A DNA stretch of 64,000 nucleotides from Blastomussa wellsi. Taxonomy: Eukaryota; Cnidaria; Anthozoa; Scleractinia; Plerogyridae. The DNA lies in NCBI GenBank assembly GCA_947652115.1, contig OX393561.1, positions 39,041,533 through 39,105,532 of the forward strand. The letters are read 5' to 3'. Both the position numbers and the translations under genes were made by a program. Of this stretch, positions 23,545-35,561 are shown one piece after another. How positions within the stretch are numbered: position 1 is the stretch's first letter; each line of letters starts with the position of its first letter. The notes below the pieces were generated by a model. The model worked only from the letters and a program-made list of their open reading frames with translations. It was not told the DNA's origin and ran no database searches.

Positions 23545-23990
23545 CCATCATCATCATCATCATTATCATCATCATCATCATCATCTTTATTTAAACACGG
23601 TAAAATACATCAGGCAATAATAATTTAATATAAAAGCTACAACTTATTACGAAAAACTACGTATACAGATTAATCTTATATAATTTAAAATATGACTAAC
23701 TATTAAATATAGTAAACTAAATTAAAGCCTGTTTTACATGAATGCCGTGTGAGAACTAATTAGCAACAGTCGGAAATTAGTCAGAGATTAGGGTAGACTG
23801 TTCCAGAGAACTGCACCAGTATAGGCAAAGCTGTTTTTGTAATAGTTAGTACGTGGCAAGGGAAAAGCCAGCTTATTATCAGAATCACGCAAACTGTAAG
23901 AAGAAATCACATCACTTCTCTGAATGAATTTCGAGGACAAATAGTATTTGGGTGCAAGGCCGTTTAAGGACTTATAGACCACCTCAGCCT
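23545..23990 (-). mobile_element. LINE 3' end with RT-ORF C-terminus
   Basis: On the minus strand the frame reads MVYKSLNGLAPKY..., then SLRDSDNKLAFPLPRTNYYK and AVLWNSLP, the typical C-terminal tail of CR1/L2-like non-LTR ORF2 proteins. A 3' UTR and then an (ATG)n/(GAT)n microsatellite tail follow (23545-23587 on the + strand as ATC). Strongly 5'-truncated copy. Confidence 0.75.
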
Positions 23991-24080
23991 TTAGTTTTTG
24001 ACGACGAGTTTAAAAAATTATCCCAAGTTGCCTTGCCCACACTAGTTTCTCATGCTGCCCAAAAAATCTGATTTGCCCAA

Positions 24081-24110
24081 TTTTTTTTTTTTTTTGGGGG
24101 GGGGGGGGGG
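24081..24110. repeat. T15-G15 homopolymer junction
   Basis: Fifteen T followed directly by about fifteen G. Such runs are prone to length error in sequencing. Confidence 0.9.
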
Positions 24111-24119
24111 ACAACACCA

Positions 24120-24295
24120 CAGCCCACACAAAGAATAAGGCTGGAACCGTTCCCAACCGATCCGGACCGGAAAGGCTCCTGTTTACATGGAACTGTTTGG
24201 AACTGATCCGGGTGTTTACACGGGATCGTTCTGGAATCGGTCTGGTGCGGGTTCCAGAATGGTCCCGTGTAAACAGAAGGCCTATCCAGTCCGAT
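24120..24295. repeat. Second GGAACCGTTCC-type inverted-repeat element
   Basis: Contains GGAACCGTTCCCAACC, TGTTTACATGGAACTGTTTGG and GGGTTCCAGAATGGTCCCGTGTAAACAG; shares the GTTTACAYGGAAC and AGAAGGCCTAT motifs with the 22.7 kb element (AGGCCTTCTGTTTA there). Likely the same family. Confidence 0.5.
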
Positions 24296-24859
24296 TATGT
24301 TTTGTTTTTTCCACCTTACCGCTATCATGCAAAATGAGTCATCCATTTGTTATATGTGTTAAGCGATGAACTGTCAGAGACGAAGCTTTTTCAAGAACAA
24401 TCTTAGTAAATGGATCCTCCACTGCAACCAACCTAGCATCACATTTTGATTTGAGCTAACTCAAGAAATGATCAATATTTAGGTAATGGATTGAATAAAA
24501 AACAGTGAATAACTAATGCTGTTTTTCTTACTTATAGGTCGCTTGTAAATTTATGTGTTTTGTACAGTTTCACGATTTTTGGCTTTTGCTAAATATAACA
24601 GAAAACCTTGTATTATTTTGTGCATTGTTCTGTCAGTATGCTTACTGCATGTAGACAGTTTTAAATTTTAGGTTTTGTATTATACCCGAGATTATAAGAA
24701 TTGTTTTACTTTGTTTCAAATTTTATTTGTATGAGGGCCAGTGGTTTTTCATTTAAATAAAGTCGATTCATTATTTTATCTCCAACCATCCGTCCGTCCG
24801 CCCGCCCACACATTCGTTCGTTCCCCCCCCCCCCCCTCCCCGATCCGTCCGTCTGTTCG

Positions 24860-25262
24860 TGAAGATAACGTAATTAAGCGAACCAAATCGAAAGTTCGAT
24901 ATTTAAAATCGAACTCAATCGAACGTCAATTACCCGATTGGGTTCGATTGACTTCGGCAATCGAACATAACCGAACTCTCACAGAAAAATTGAGCAATCG
25001 AACTCTAATTGGGTTCGATTCGATTAGGTTCGACTGCGTTCGACTTGATTCTGGTCGACTTTGGATTCATGTCGGATGCATTCGACTAGAACTGCAAATA
25101 ACAGACGGATGCGAGTGCTAAGTGCGTTCGATGAGTTCGATTGGGTTCGATTAGGAATCGAACGTAATCGAATTCTCTCACGCAAATTTTTCGGTCCGAT
25201 TGAACTCAATCGTTTGATTAAGTTCGATTGGGTTCGATTGAGTTCGAAACAGTTCGATTAGT
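24860..25262. repeat. TTCGATT-rich repeat block
   Basis: Dense GGTTCGATT / AATCGAAC units in about 400 bp, with AATCGAAC predominating to the left and GTTCGATT to the right, giving partial dyad symmetry. Preceded by a C-rich run and (GTCC)-like repeats at 24790-24860. The translated frames are repeat artefacts. Confidence 0.7.
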
Positions 25263-25654
25263 TACGCCGGGGGTTACGTAATAAATCACGCCTTTCGCAG
25301 CAAAAGTTAAAAGGTTTGGAAGTTCACTGGCTTCTTCATTTGCTTTATGATATAGATTTTATTCGCCGCGATTAAAAAAAAAACAAAACAGGCACGATCG
25401 ATAAACTGAAGAAATTCAATTTCGCTTCTTCTACTTTCATCTCGAACGTAGAAGCTTCTTCGACAATCTCTACAGCTTGACTAAGAATTTTTTTCCGGAA
25501 TTTCTTCATAGAAAATGTTCTCCCCATCTCTTGCGACTTTTCACTAGAGTAAAGCTGACGAAAAACGATAGAACACGCTTTTTCTATGTTTTCCTCTGAT
25601 AAAACATGGGATTTTGACCAATCAGAGCGCGCGCAGAGCCCTATCTATATTATA

Positions 25655-25805
25655 AAAAAATATTACATGGCCGCTTAGAGATACGAAATTTGTCTTCTCG
25701 TGTTGAAACATATCTCGCTAGTTCGCTGTGCTCACTCGTGAAATATCTTGAAACACTCGAAGAGAAATTTCGTATCTCCAGGCGGCCATGTTATATGTCT
25801 ATATA
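25655..25805. repeat. Imperfect inverted-repeat element
   Basis: ATTACATGGCCGC plus AGAGATACGAAATTTGTCTT on the left faces AGAGAAATTTCGTATCTC and GGCGGCCATGTTATAT on the right; the middle holds further dyads around CTCGCTAGTTCGC. MITE-like, no coding content. Confidence 0.6.
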
Positions 25806-26511
25806 TGATATTGCTTTGCTACGTGTTTGTTGAATTTTAATGACCCACTTGTCAACATCCCAGCCGGTGCTTTGCATTTTAATCAGATGATTTTCGATTA
25901 GCACTCGCTTTTCACGTGTCGAGGTCATGTCATGTCATGATAAAAATGGCGGAACTCTTCTTGTCACTCACTCGTTTCATCGCGCGAACACAACTATAAA
26001 TTATGAAATGGAAATCCGGTCATGTAAGCAAACGGAGAAATGAATTTCAATGAGGCAGCGCACTCGCTTAACACGTGCCTGTGATAAACACATGACACCA
26101 CAAATAATTAAATGTCTTTAAAACGAATTGAAGCCCCTGCAAAAGGCAAAAAAAATCACTTTGCTGGTTCATACCAGGTCATACCCTGGTTCATGCCACA
26201 AAATAGCAAAGGCCAGAATAAATCGATTCTGCTTGGAAAGTGAAGAAAATACTCAGCACTTCATGACAGCCAGCTAATCAGTCTCGAACGGTGAGTACAA
26301 ATTTCGATTCAAAGCCAGGTGCTTTCATGAATTAGTATTTTCGCTTTCTTGTCCCTGTGCTAAGTCTTCTGATCTATGGCAAAATAACTTAAATTTCATA
26401 ACATTTATTATCACTAGGGATTGCTTCAGTTTATGACAATCTATTGTCGGACTTCGATTGACATTTGTAAACATTACTGCCGCGCGCGAGTGGAACGCGC
26501 GCGCATCTCCC

Positions 26512-27279
26512 ATGGCGAACGTGGAAGCTCGACCCAGTTATTTCGGTCGACTATTGTGCCAGATGATAAGTTTGTTTCGGTACAACTCTGCCGGTAACAA
26601 AGTGTCTGACTGGTGGCTTTTCCTTTTCCTCTCATACATCGCTTGTCTTCTGGTTGGACTTGTTTTTGTTGTGGCTGGATTCACGTCAACGGATGCACAA
26701 ATGTCCGCTGTCGGAGTGGTTTTAGTCATCGCTGGCGCAAGTTTGGCAATCATTTGTGACTTGCTTCGCAGGTTCGGATGCGGCTGGAAAAAGATGGCCT
26801 CAGAAACAGCGAATCCTGAGCAACTAAGCCAAGAAGACTCGGATTTTATGTTAGCTATTCCATATCTGCCCGGCTATCCGGGATTTAACACTGCTGTTGC
26901 AGATACACGAACCGATAACCCTCCTCCTTACGAGGCGCCTTATTTGTCTGCAGCTGCTAGACCCGCCTTAAGTTGTACTTGTGAGGAATCTTTAACAAAT
27001 GAGAGCATACAAATATCCAATACAAGTTGCGTGTCTTCCCGAAGCAGACACACTGCGTCTTTAGAGGCGGGGCAGCCAGGTGAGACGCTTTCAAGATCTG
27101 TCAATTTACCTGACCTGCCGTGTGAGCATGTTGCGTCGAGCACCACACCCGTGACTGAGACCTTGGAAACCACATCTCAAAAACCTGCTCCACCGCCCTA
27201 TGATTTTGTCTTGGTCAGCGGTGAAGGCAGAATATCTTGGTTATGGGATTCCCCACCACCATATACCGATTTTGTCTAA
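26512..27279 (+). CDS. Two-TM PPxY tail protein with three PPPY motifs (cluster member 5)
   Basis: From ATG 26512 the protein has 255 residues (the frame is open upstream without ATG). TM1 is about 35-57 and TM2 about 64-84, with a six-residue loop. After a basic stop-transfer stretch (LLRRFGCGWKK) the tail runs 165 residues with PPPYEAP (137-143), PPPYDFV (227-233) and PPPYTDFV (248-255), the last lying at the very C-terminus. All three motifs are of the PPPY subtype, unlike the PPSYEE type of members 1-3. Role inferred as WW-domain adaptor at a membrane. Intact single exon. Confidence 0.75.
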   Translation: MANVEARPSYFGRLLCQMISLFRYNSAGNKVSDWWLFLFLSYIACLLVGLVFVVAGFTSTDAQMSAVGVVLVIAGASLAIICDLLRRFGCGWKKMASETANPEQLSQEDSDFMLAIPYLPGYPGFNTAVADTRTDNPPPYEAPYLSAAARPALSCTCEESLTNESIQISNTSCVSSRSRHTASLEAGQPGETLSRSVNLPDLPCEHVASSTTPVTETLETTSQKPAPPPYDFVLVSGEGRISWLWDSPPPYTDFV

Positions 27280-27926
27280 GTAGGCTGTGAAGGATTACGG
27301 TCAGCACCTCGGCAGAAATTTTTGAATGACAGCAGTGTCGCCTGAGACGTTAAAATAAGGAAAATCATATAGGAGCCCCATCGTCTTTTAAAGGCCGCGA
27401 GGTACTCGCGAGCTCAGAAAACATTGTCATTCCAGGCAAAACGAGGGCTACCCAAGCAGGAGGTTCCTTTGGAACAGACCTTGTTGCTTAGCAACGTCGG
27501 TAACGGATATCACTGGCTCACCGAGTGAACTCGTCTCCTGCTTCAGTCGTTGGTGTGTCGCGCTTGCTCCTTGCTCATATGATACAGCTAGATTGTTCTT
27601 TAATTAGAAGAATGATCTTAAATCGAAGCTTATCGACATGAATACAGTTTCGAACAGTCCCACAAGTAAGAGTGAATGTCAACGAAAAGTGACACATAAA
27701 GAAGTAAAATCTTACATATAAGGGACAGGTGCTCTCTGTGTTTTTATCTGCATTATGATTTTACTTGCGTTATTCTTGTTCACATTGTTGATTGTTCCGA
27801 AGAGAGGGTAATGTGTTTCGATTTTGACGTGCTTCCGATTTACAGTTTCGTTCATCGGCTTACCATTTGGGGATTAATACTTATAGTATAATACTTTTCT
27901 CTTTCTTGGTCCTTCGAGCGAGAAGC

Positions 27927-28134
27927 GCCTCTTTAGCTTCGTATGTAAATTGCCCATTTAAGATCATGTGATTCTCTCTAGAGAATTTGTCCTTTGTTTA
28001 GCTGCAAATTATTCATTCATTTTCACATGGATTTTTTTGGAATTGAAAGAGATAGATCTCAAGGGTAAATCTCAAGATAAATTTCAATCACGTGGTCTGG
28101 AATGGGACAACAAACAAACAAAGCTAAAGAGGTC
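27927..28134. mobile_element. MITE with CCTCTTTAGCTTCGT terminal inverted repeats, copy 1
   Basis: Starts CCTCTTTAGCTTCGTATGT and ends AAGCTAAAGAGG. The body (AATTGCCCATTT, GAGAATTTGTCCTTTGTTTA, AATTATTCATTCATTTTC, GACAACAAACAAAC) matches 51671-51868. No transposase. Confidence 0.8.
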
Positions 28135-28782
28135 CACTGAACGGCTCGAGTAGCATATAATGGCCGTGGGAAATCATAAGCGCGGAGACGATTTTCCACT
28201 CGCCCTTGACGCTCGACGGACCGTGGGAGAAAAAGATGTGCATAACTGGTTGACCTGGCGCACAGCGTTGCGCACGCGTAACTGCGTGCGTGTGGACACC
28301 TTCCGTTCAGGTGCCTGTGAGCGACAATCAAGTATACCGGATATAAAATACAATGAAGCAAATGTCACTGAAAAATACGTCAGTAGTACGAAGTTGTTTT
28401 CTATAAAAAGGGCAACAACACGGAAGATTCTTCTTGAAAAAATAGCAAATATTTGAATTTTCGCTCGTGTTCCATCTCAGTAACTTTCAACCCTCCCGTC
28501 GTAACATCCATTTGTTTCTTTTTTGTTCATTATTACCTCGTTGTGCTTTCGTGCCAATGAAACAATTATTTTAAGGTTTCTTTTAATTTGAAAGCAACTG
28601 CTAGTCAGGAAAATGATTTTAAGTATCGCGACATACACTGACTGCTTGCAGGCAGAGGGTTTGTTGCGGCACACATGGTATGCGATCAGCGCGAACATTG
28701 CATCCTGCCCCGCGTTTTCCCCATCCCCCCCCCCCTCCCCCCAATGCTGATGAAAGTAATGAAACAAGCTAAGTAAAACAGA

Positions 28783-28960
28783 TATAATTTGGTTTTATCA
28801 ACTGGGTTGATAATGTCAATTGGCCACCGTAAAGAGATTCAAGAGCTGACGTTTCGCTCCGACGAAGGGCTAACGCTCGAAACGTCAGCTCTTGAATCTC
28901 TTTACGGTGGCCAATTGACATTATCAACCCAGTTGATAAAACCAAATTATATTGTTTTAC

Positions 28961-29005
<45 letters not shown>

Positions 29006-29017
29006 CTATTCATAAGT
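28783..29017 (+). mobile_element. Palindromic Penelope-like terminal repeat with hammerhead-like core, copy 1
   Basis: About 75-bp arms starting ATAATTTGGTTTTATCAACT fold around a 21-base centre; after the palindrome a further block (CTTCCCACCGACGCAGCACC ... ACCCCCTCTATT) continues to 29017. The centre on + contains CCGACGA (28859-28865), a GGGC/GCUC hairpin (28867-28878), GAAA (28879-28882) and CGUC (28883-28886): a minimal hammerhead ribozyme layout with U4 changed to C. Hammerheads of this compact form are known in Penelope-like retroelement terminal repeats. Confidence 0.55.
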
Positions 29018-29232
29018 AAAACAGATCCTGTCCGAATGTAAGTTGGTCCCGGCCCTGGTTGAAAATCGTTTCTTCACGAGGCGGTCGTTGTAATGAAATA
29101 TTTGTTTACTAACTGAATGTCTCCTGATTAAAAACTATTTTTGATATATTTATGAGTGGCAATTTAATTGGGTAAGTACTGATAAATTTCGTTCGTTACA
29201 AATAAGACTCTCTTATGCACGAGGTTTGCTCT

Positions 29233-29581
29233 AGTCTGAAATGTCAGAGGCCTTCCCGCCCTAATCCGCTGAGCCCAGGAGGGGGATACTTTTTTGGGGT
29301 TGATAATGTACACGCTCGGTATTTGTTTGGGTCAACAGATCTTTCACGTATTGTTTTGGGTCTTATCTCCGAGCGAACTTTTCGTATCGGGTTTTCGTTG
29401 CGTTCAGTGGATCAGAAAAATATTCATTCGAACTTTTTTCATGTACACTTTGCGTACACCCCCTCCCCCCTTCCTCCCGGGCCGCTGAGGCGCGGGCGGG
29501 AAGAACGTCTGAACTCTGAGCGTTATATTCCCGCCCACGCCTCAGGAGATTAGGGCGGGGAGACGTCTGACACTTCAGACT
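29233..29581. mobile_element. MITE with AGTCTGAA ends and 11-bp flanking duplication
   Basis: Left end AGTCTGAAATGTCAGAGGCC, then CCCGCCCTAATC; right end GATTAGGGCGGGG, then GTCTGACACTTCAGACT. AGGTTTGCTCT is present directly at both flanks (29222-29232, 29582-29592); because the ends are CTAG the true duplication may be 7 to 11 bp. Confidence 0.7.
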
Positions 29582-29592
29582 AGGTTTGCTCT

Positions 29593-31985
29593 AACGCGTG
29601 AAATTCGTTTTCCGACGAAAAGTTTTGATCATTGATGACGCTTTTCAACAAAAAAGACACAGTGAAACATCCGCTTACGAATTTGAGCGTTTTCTCCACG
29701 AATCTCCTCACAGGGGTGTTGCGTTTCTCTTGGCAAATTTATTCTAAACATGGGATGCCAGATGGTTTTTTTAAGTGTTTACTTGTACTCAGTGCTTCAA
29801 TTGTATTCCAGTCTCATTGGTTAGCTACCTTCCAGCTAGGGAACGTCAATCAATTATTCAAAATTCAACCCTGAAATGACTAAAATTAAGGAGGAGAAAC
29901 CTCATGCTCGATACACGGAGCGTCCTACTACTATGTTAGGTAATAGTCGGTTATTTTAAGTTCAATTTTTGAATAAAAAACATTCTTCGCTGTAGAGGAA
30001 AATATAATGGAAAAATCCATAAATGGGCCCAGAAACAACAAAGAAACAGACAACTAAGTGAGGTAGGTATTTTTATTGCTATTCGTTGTCTTTATTGACT
30101 GTTGCGGAACATATTACGGAAGCTGATAATTTGTCGATCTTGGGCATGAACTCATGCTGACCATACTGCGCGCGTACGATTTTAAAAGCAAAAAAAAAGA
30201 GAAATTACATTGTAAAATATAAATCACCAAGGTGCGGAACCAGGGCTTTTAATAGAGGATCCGTATATATTTGCATAATTTAATCTATTTTGGTATTCAG
30301 AAACTGAAAGAGCGAAATTCCCCTTTATATTTCATACGGTCCAATCAAACCCCTTGACTTAATGACCCTACAGTCTCCTTTATTCCCCAGAAAGAGATAT
30401 CAACACAACAGTTTTCATTTGCGTCTTTGACAGATGCATCAACAGAAGTAGCTATTTACTGAATCCTCAGTCGGACTGAATTCTGTAACTATCTGGGGAA
30501 AATAAACCGCTAGTGCGATCGCGTTTGGACATGTTCCTGAATATTAACTTCTGAAAAGAAAGGCCGGATCGCTGCTGACGTTAGACAGGTTATTGAAGGT
30601 CAGTTAAAGAAAATACTATTTTCTTAGTCTTCAGTTTAAATTCAAAAGTTGATTCGTTTTTTAGTTACGAAGAAATCTTACTTAGTTTCGTAAAATTCTC
30701 ATTTCGCTAATTTACCGTTGCTTTTTTTCTCAATTATATTCAATTATGATTGTCAAAACAAGAATAAATTTATGCTATACGCCGTTCGTTGATATTAAAG
30801 TATGGGTCGTAATGAAGTAAATATTTACAGCGCTTCCCGGTTAGTCCCAGGAAAATATCACTTTTGAAACAGAAAACTAACCTGCAGCAAATGCAAGGAG
30901 AAACTTAAGCGTCCGTGAGCACTCGAGACCTTTTGAAAATGCTAGCGCACGAATGCATATCAAAACTTATTTTCCTTTGTTCCTAAACGATGTTGTTTTA
31001 CTCGACGGTTAATATAATTATTATTTTTCGGCATGTTTATTTGTTTATTTGTACGATGAGATGGTTTTCGATATAACATTTCCAGGCGAAGTTTGACTTG
31101 CATAGATATGTAGCTACTAGTCGGCCTATAAAATGTTTTTCAAAATGCAGCAAAATGTTATGTTAACAGCTAAATTTGTCAGACATTCTAAAAAGTAATG
31201 AAGCCAACAACAAAGAAATCATCGAAAGTCAAAGCGCACGATGAAAATGTAAAACAAGGAAAACCCAACCGGATCCTTGTAAATTACAGCTTTAAAAAAA
31301 TGAGGGCATTACTCTAGAACTGTGACTTTGGTTTGTTTCTGACATTGTTTTTAGTTTTCCTTATCTATAACAACAGCTAATGGCATTTCGTTTGATGCGT
31401 AATAATATATAGATTTAGTCAAGCCTAAAAGCGGAGCTCCGTATTTTTTGCTAGTTCTTAATGATTTCTCTGAAATAAATAATGGTTAAAAACGTCAACT
31501 CCAATTGCATTTCCGCTGAGAATGACCATGATCAATGCAAAAAAACAATGCCTGGTCAGAGGTCAACTTAAAAAAAACACGTTACCTCGATGAGTTCTAA
31601 ATCTGAGCCCGCGATCTGGTCATGTGATACTGGTCAGCGGATACCTCGATTTGACAGCTGTCAATTAACCATAACATGGATGTCCAATACCAAAGATGTA
31701 AGCTGATAAGGCTAACAAGGTATTGACGAGGCATCGCTACCCCAATGGCCGCCATTTTGGGCGACTTCGTCGTAGTCGTACGCGCCCGCGATCCATGCAA
31801 CTGGCCATGTCGATCATGAAAACTTGAATGCATGGTTCTTCTATTTCTATGCATGCACGATTGTCTTTCTCCTATGGTTATGGGGCTCCGCTTTGCGGCC
31901 CTTCGGGCCGTGGGAGCTCCGCTATTAATTTAATTGTTTTAAAATATTGAATGTCACATTATGATATTATCCGCAGAATTAACTG
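29593..31985. other. Gene-free stretch
   Basis: AT-rich, no supportable gene and no paired repeat that I recognise. A small dyad GGGGCTCCGC...GCGGCCCTTCGGGCC lies near 31885-31925 just before member 6. Confidence 0.4.
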
Positions 31986-31992
31986 AAACATC

Positions 31993-32550
31993 ATGGCCGA
32001 TGACAACACAAGCAATGGTGATCCAGCTGTTGTATCATCTGAATCCTCCATTTGGCTGTGGTTGATTCGTCCTGTTGCTATAGCGCTTACAGGCCTCGGT
32101 TTAGTGATGCTTGTGGCGGGAATCACCTCGTTTTCGATAAACGGCCTTGCAAGTGGAAGTTACGTACTGCTGATACCAATTGGATGCTTTATACTCAGTT
32201 TCGGTGTGCTTTTCGGTATCGGGGTTATACTTCGGCAACATGAGGATAAGAAAATGCGATCCGAGGCTCAACGTTCGGACAACGACATGTTTGATTTGAC
32301 AGCGGAATTCACTACTGTTGAAATTTTCGTGGATAGCGAAATGGATGATAACTCGCAAGAGTCAAGACCAAGCTGTACGCCAGGACCTCCGCGTCACGAA
32401 AACGTCGTCCTTGCAAGTTCTACTGCCCCACTGCCAGCCATAACGCCTGTGGTTGCTAGCGAGGAATTGCTTTTAGCACTCGAGGATCCGGGTCAGTTTG
32501 AAAGTCCTCCTTCATACGAAGAAGTAATATCCGCAGAAAACGCCGATTGA
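31993..32550 (+). CDS. Two-TM PPxY tail protein (cluster member 6)
   Basis: A single-exon 185-residue protein starting MADDNTSN. TM1 about 25-46, TM2 about 56-80, with a Gly/Ser loop (SFSINGLASGS). The acidic tail ends with PPSYEEV at residues 172-178, eight residues from the C-terminus. Same architecture as the other members, with little identity outside the PY box. The start ATG is preceded by in-frame stop context and the frame is clean. WW-domain interaction inferred. Confidence 0.75.
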   Translation: MADDNTSNGDPAVVSSESSIWLWLIRPVAIALTGLGLVMLVAGITSFSINGLASGSYVLLIPIGCFILSFGVLFGIGVILRQHEDKKMRSEAQRSDNDMFDLTAEFTTVEIFVDSEMDDNSQESRPSCTPGPPRHENVVLASSTAPLPAITPVVASEELLLALEDPGQFESPPSYEEVISAENAD

Positions 32551-32723
32551 ACTATACGATTGTTTTTTGTTTTTGTTTTTTTGACGCTTTGCTCCAAATA
32601 TGACTGAAAAACTGTTTTACAACTACAATAGGCAGAACACATCGTCGCACAAATTTTCAAAAGACTCATGTGCGTGCGCTGGCATGCTTGGGCGTGCGCG
32701 TCTGTGTGTTTATAGGGAGCTTT

Positions 32724-33104
32724 TTAAAGGGGAATTGTCACACAATTTTAGCAAAACTTTAAAAAGCTGAAACTTGTCTTCGCTCAGAGGGAAACCAAAA
32801 CATAATGGTTTAGTTAGGTTACCGAAGACTATATTACTGCACTGAAACCGTTTACCAGCGTCTGTTATTATTGATGGCAAGGATGGAAGAGGATGGCAAA
32901 TTGAAAAAAGTTGCGAATATTTTCAAATTCTCAAGAGATCTCCTGAAAAAACGGGAAACCAACTTTTATGGTTTGCTTATTTGATAGCTTCACAATTCTG
33001 CTGGAGCACTTTTTGCAGTAAAGGTATTCTCTTGGTATTAAGTAATGACTTTAGCACAGAATTGACCTGAACACTCCAAAATTACCGTGACAGTGCCCCT
33101 TTAA
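32724..33104. mobile_element. TTAA-flanked MITE, copy 1
   Basis: TTAA then AGGGGAATTGTCAC at the left and GTGACAGTGCCCCT then TTAA at the right. The body matches 36141-36532 almost throughout (GCAAAACTTTAAA, AAAACTTGTCTT-like, CTGAAACCGTTTAC, CTCCTGAAAAAA). A TTAA target site is the signature of piggyBac-type elements. Confidence 0.8.
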
Positions 33105-33933
33105 GCAAGAACGACGGCGACGACGAGGACGACGCCTGCTTAAAAATAAATTTAATTTTACGTACGGATTCAATATTTTCCTCGATGTATTCGGTGCATC
33201 TATCGTTTTCAAACGTAGCTCTTTTAGAAAACATACGAACGGCATTTATTTTCAAACAAAACGGAAATGTAGTTGTCGCAGTTCACGTTCTCCAAAGTAC
33301 TCACAATTTGGTCATTGCACGCTGTTGTTTTGCAGAGGACGGCAAATAAATGTACAAAGACTTATAACGCACGTGAAGAGCTATTGTACTGCTCATTAAA
33401 TCTCTTGTTTAGCGACGCTCTCGTTGACGTTGCCGTCGTGGTTGTGCGCACGCACGCTACAGTCCATAAAATATACTGAAATAAATGGAATAGCTTGCGG
33501 TATAAACAGTTATAAAAGAAGTCTTAAATTGTTTTTCACTACGAAATGCTGTTAAATGAAACATCAATCCTAGAAACCTAATAAACTTGAAATATACATG
33601 AGATTAATACAGGGAAATATAAAACTATTTTTTTTCCTTTTTGCATCTGTGCTTTGATTACAGTAGTTATTCATTTCAATTTTAAAAAATCAGGGACTTT
33701 GATGACTGAGCTTGATGACTTTACTTACAAAGGTACCGTTCAGCAGTCAGACTAACATGTATTATGTATACACTGCTTTTTTGTGCCACGTGATCTGCTA
33801 AATAGCCATATAATTAAACTGTGACGTTTCTACCATAATGTAATGTTTTGATTGGACGAGAAGATATCACGTGACGCCTCAAAAACACTTTAGCTAACTC
33901 TCTCCATGAGAAAGCGACAGCTTATACACTTAT

Positions 33934-34099
33934 GGTGGATTTCCACTGTCGCGTAATTTTTTACGTGCGTAAATAAAATTATAGACGATGTATGGAAAAC
34001 TTGCGTACACGTTTACGCAAGTCGTTCATACATTGTCTCTAATTTTTTTTTACGCAAGTAAACGCACGTAAAAAAAATACGCGACAGTGGAAATGCACC
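33934..34099. mobile_element. MITE with GTGGATTTCCACTGTCGCG inverted ends
   Basis: Left end GGTGGATTTCCACTGTCGCG followed by TAATTTTTTACGTGCGT; right end ACGCACGTAAAAAAAATACGC followed by GACAGTGGAAATGCACC. Inner dyad around GACGATGTATG/CATACATTGTC. A C-rich run follows at 34132-34152. Confidence 0.7.
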
Positions 34100-34640
34100 T
34101 TTATTCACTCTTCTAGTTGCGCAGACTCTAATCCCCCCCCCCCCCCACCCCGGTAAAAAAATGCTACTGCTGGGTCTAAATGTTTTCATAATGAGAGCCT
34201 TGTTTACCGCTGCATAGTTGGTTTGAAAAAATATCGGAAATTATGGCACGGGTACACCGTCTGTAAATGTTATAACAACAAACTGAACAAGAACAATGAT
34301 CATCAAATGAACTTTAAAGCTTGCTTCAGGTTACGTTTTATAAAGAGCAATTACTGCCCATTGGTGTGTTCATTGTTGATGTTTAAATACAAGTTAAGAG
34401 GAATGCTGTCGGGAAAAAATATTACTAGAGCTTCGATCCAACGAACTGTCAAACATCTGTGCAACATAAACAATCCATATAAAGTGAATAATCTTTCCAA
34501 AAACTGTTTTCTTGCATTCAATCAAGACTTTTACTTTGCCGGCGAAATATTCGACTTAATAATCCTGACTGTACTTTAATTTTATCGCAAAATTACACAA
34601 TTTGTCCGGCCCCTTGCCACCTGACCAGGCCCCACAAACT

Positions 34641-35042
34641 TCAAACCAATGTGACGCATTCCTCTGGTCCTATTTCATGAGTTAGTATCTCGCTGTCCAT
34701 TGGATCAACTGGATCAACAGTTGAACTTGTTAAAATTTCACTTTCTTCCTCTTGTTCACAAGATCTGTCTGCCAAATTGACAATCACAAAATAGATAACA
34801 CCAAATATATACACAACAATTCCAGCAGTGGTTAGGATGTTTTTATCGATGGCCGAAGGTGACCAGGCTCCCATGCCGATGCCGACAAGAACTGCTCCTG
34901 CAGTGACAACAACCAGCGGTAAGGCACAAAGGCATGCGAAGCGCCGCCGTGGAGATCTTGCGGTTCGCTGTTCGGTTTGCTCGCGTTCGGCGGGCGAGAT
35001 GTTAGAGATGACGCAAAAGCGATCACGAACTAGCGCTACCAT
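34641..35042 (-). CDS. Two-TM tail protein without PPxY, TLV C-terminus (cluster member 7)
   Basis: I prefer the internal ATG at 35042 (133 residues, MVALVRDRF) because the upstream extension to 35228 adds low-complexity sequence unlike the family. A basic stretch (SPRRRF) precedes TM1 (about 36-58); TM2 is about 70-90. The tail is acidic and lacks PPxY, but ends ECVTLV, a fit to a class I PDZ ligand (S/T-x-hydrophobic). Membership rests on layout, size and location in the cluster, so it is less sure than for PPxY members. Confidence 0.5.
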   Translation of the reverse strand: MVALVRDRFCVISNISPAEREQTEQRTARSPRRRFACLCALPLVVVTAGAVLVGIGMGAWSPSAIDKNILTTAGIVVYIFGVIYFVIVNLADRSCEQEEESEILTSSTVDPVDPMDSEILTHEIGPEECVTLV

Positions 35043-35268
35043 TTCGTTTTCACTGTTTGAATGACTCGAGTGATGTCTAGCGATTTGGTGAAATATAATA
35101 TAATATAATGGTTCGTTTCCAGCTGCTTCTTGAACATGAGCAGCTGTGGCTAAACAATTGCAAAAGTATAAGAGTATTGGGAAAGCTCTATAAGCCTTCA
35201 GGGGGATATAAATTTGTTTCAATGCCATCAGAGCTACACAGAAGCTACTTTATAATTATCCCGAATTA

Positions 35269-35561
35269 AGACCTGTTTACGTGGAGGTGGGGGACACCAG
35301 GTCGGCGAGGTAACCCGCCTGTCCATACAATGTCTGATTTTTTCCGGATCGTGTTTGCATGATAGGTGGGGTAACCTGCCAAGACGGGTTGTCCGGTCTG
35401 CCAAGTAGGGTAACCCGCCTACCCGGGGTCGCGTTTTGCCATGTAAGCGCTTCATTGTTGGGTAACCCGCCTACCCGGGCCCGGCTCACGTTACACGTGA
35501 AAGTGCGCAAAATACGACACCTACCCGGCGTCCCCCAACTCCATGTAAACAGGCCTTTAGG
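35269..35561. mobile_element. Inverted-repeat element with GTTTACGTGGAGGTGGGGGA ends
   Basis: Left end AGACCTGTTTACGTGGAGGT and GGGGGACACC faces right end GGCGTCCCCCAACTCCATGT and AAACAGGCCTT. The inside contains three GGGTAACCCGCCTACC-type units. Short frames over it are artefacts. Confidence 0.65.

Noticed and set aside
34223..34579. 118-residue plus frame, Lys/Asn/Cys rich
   Set aside because: AT-rich composition, no recognisable domain, no membrane layout like the neighbours.
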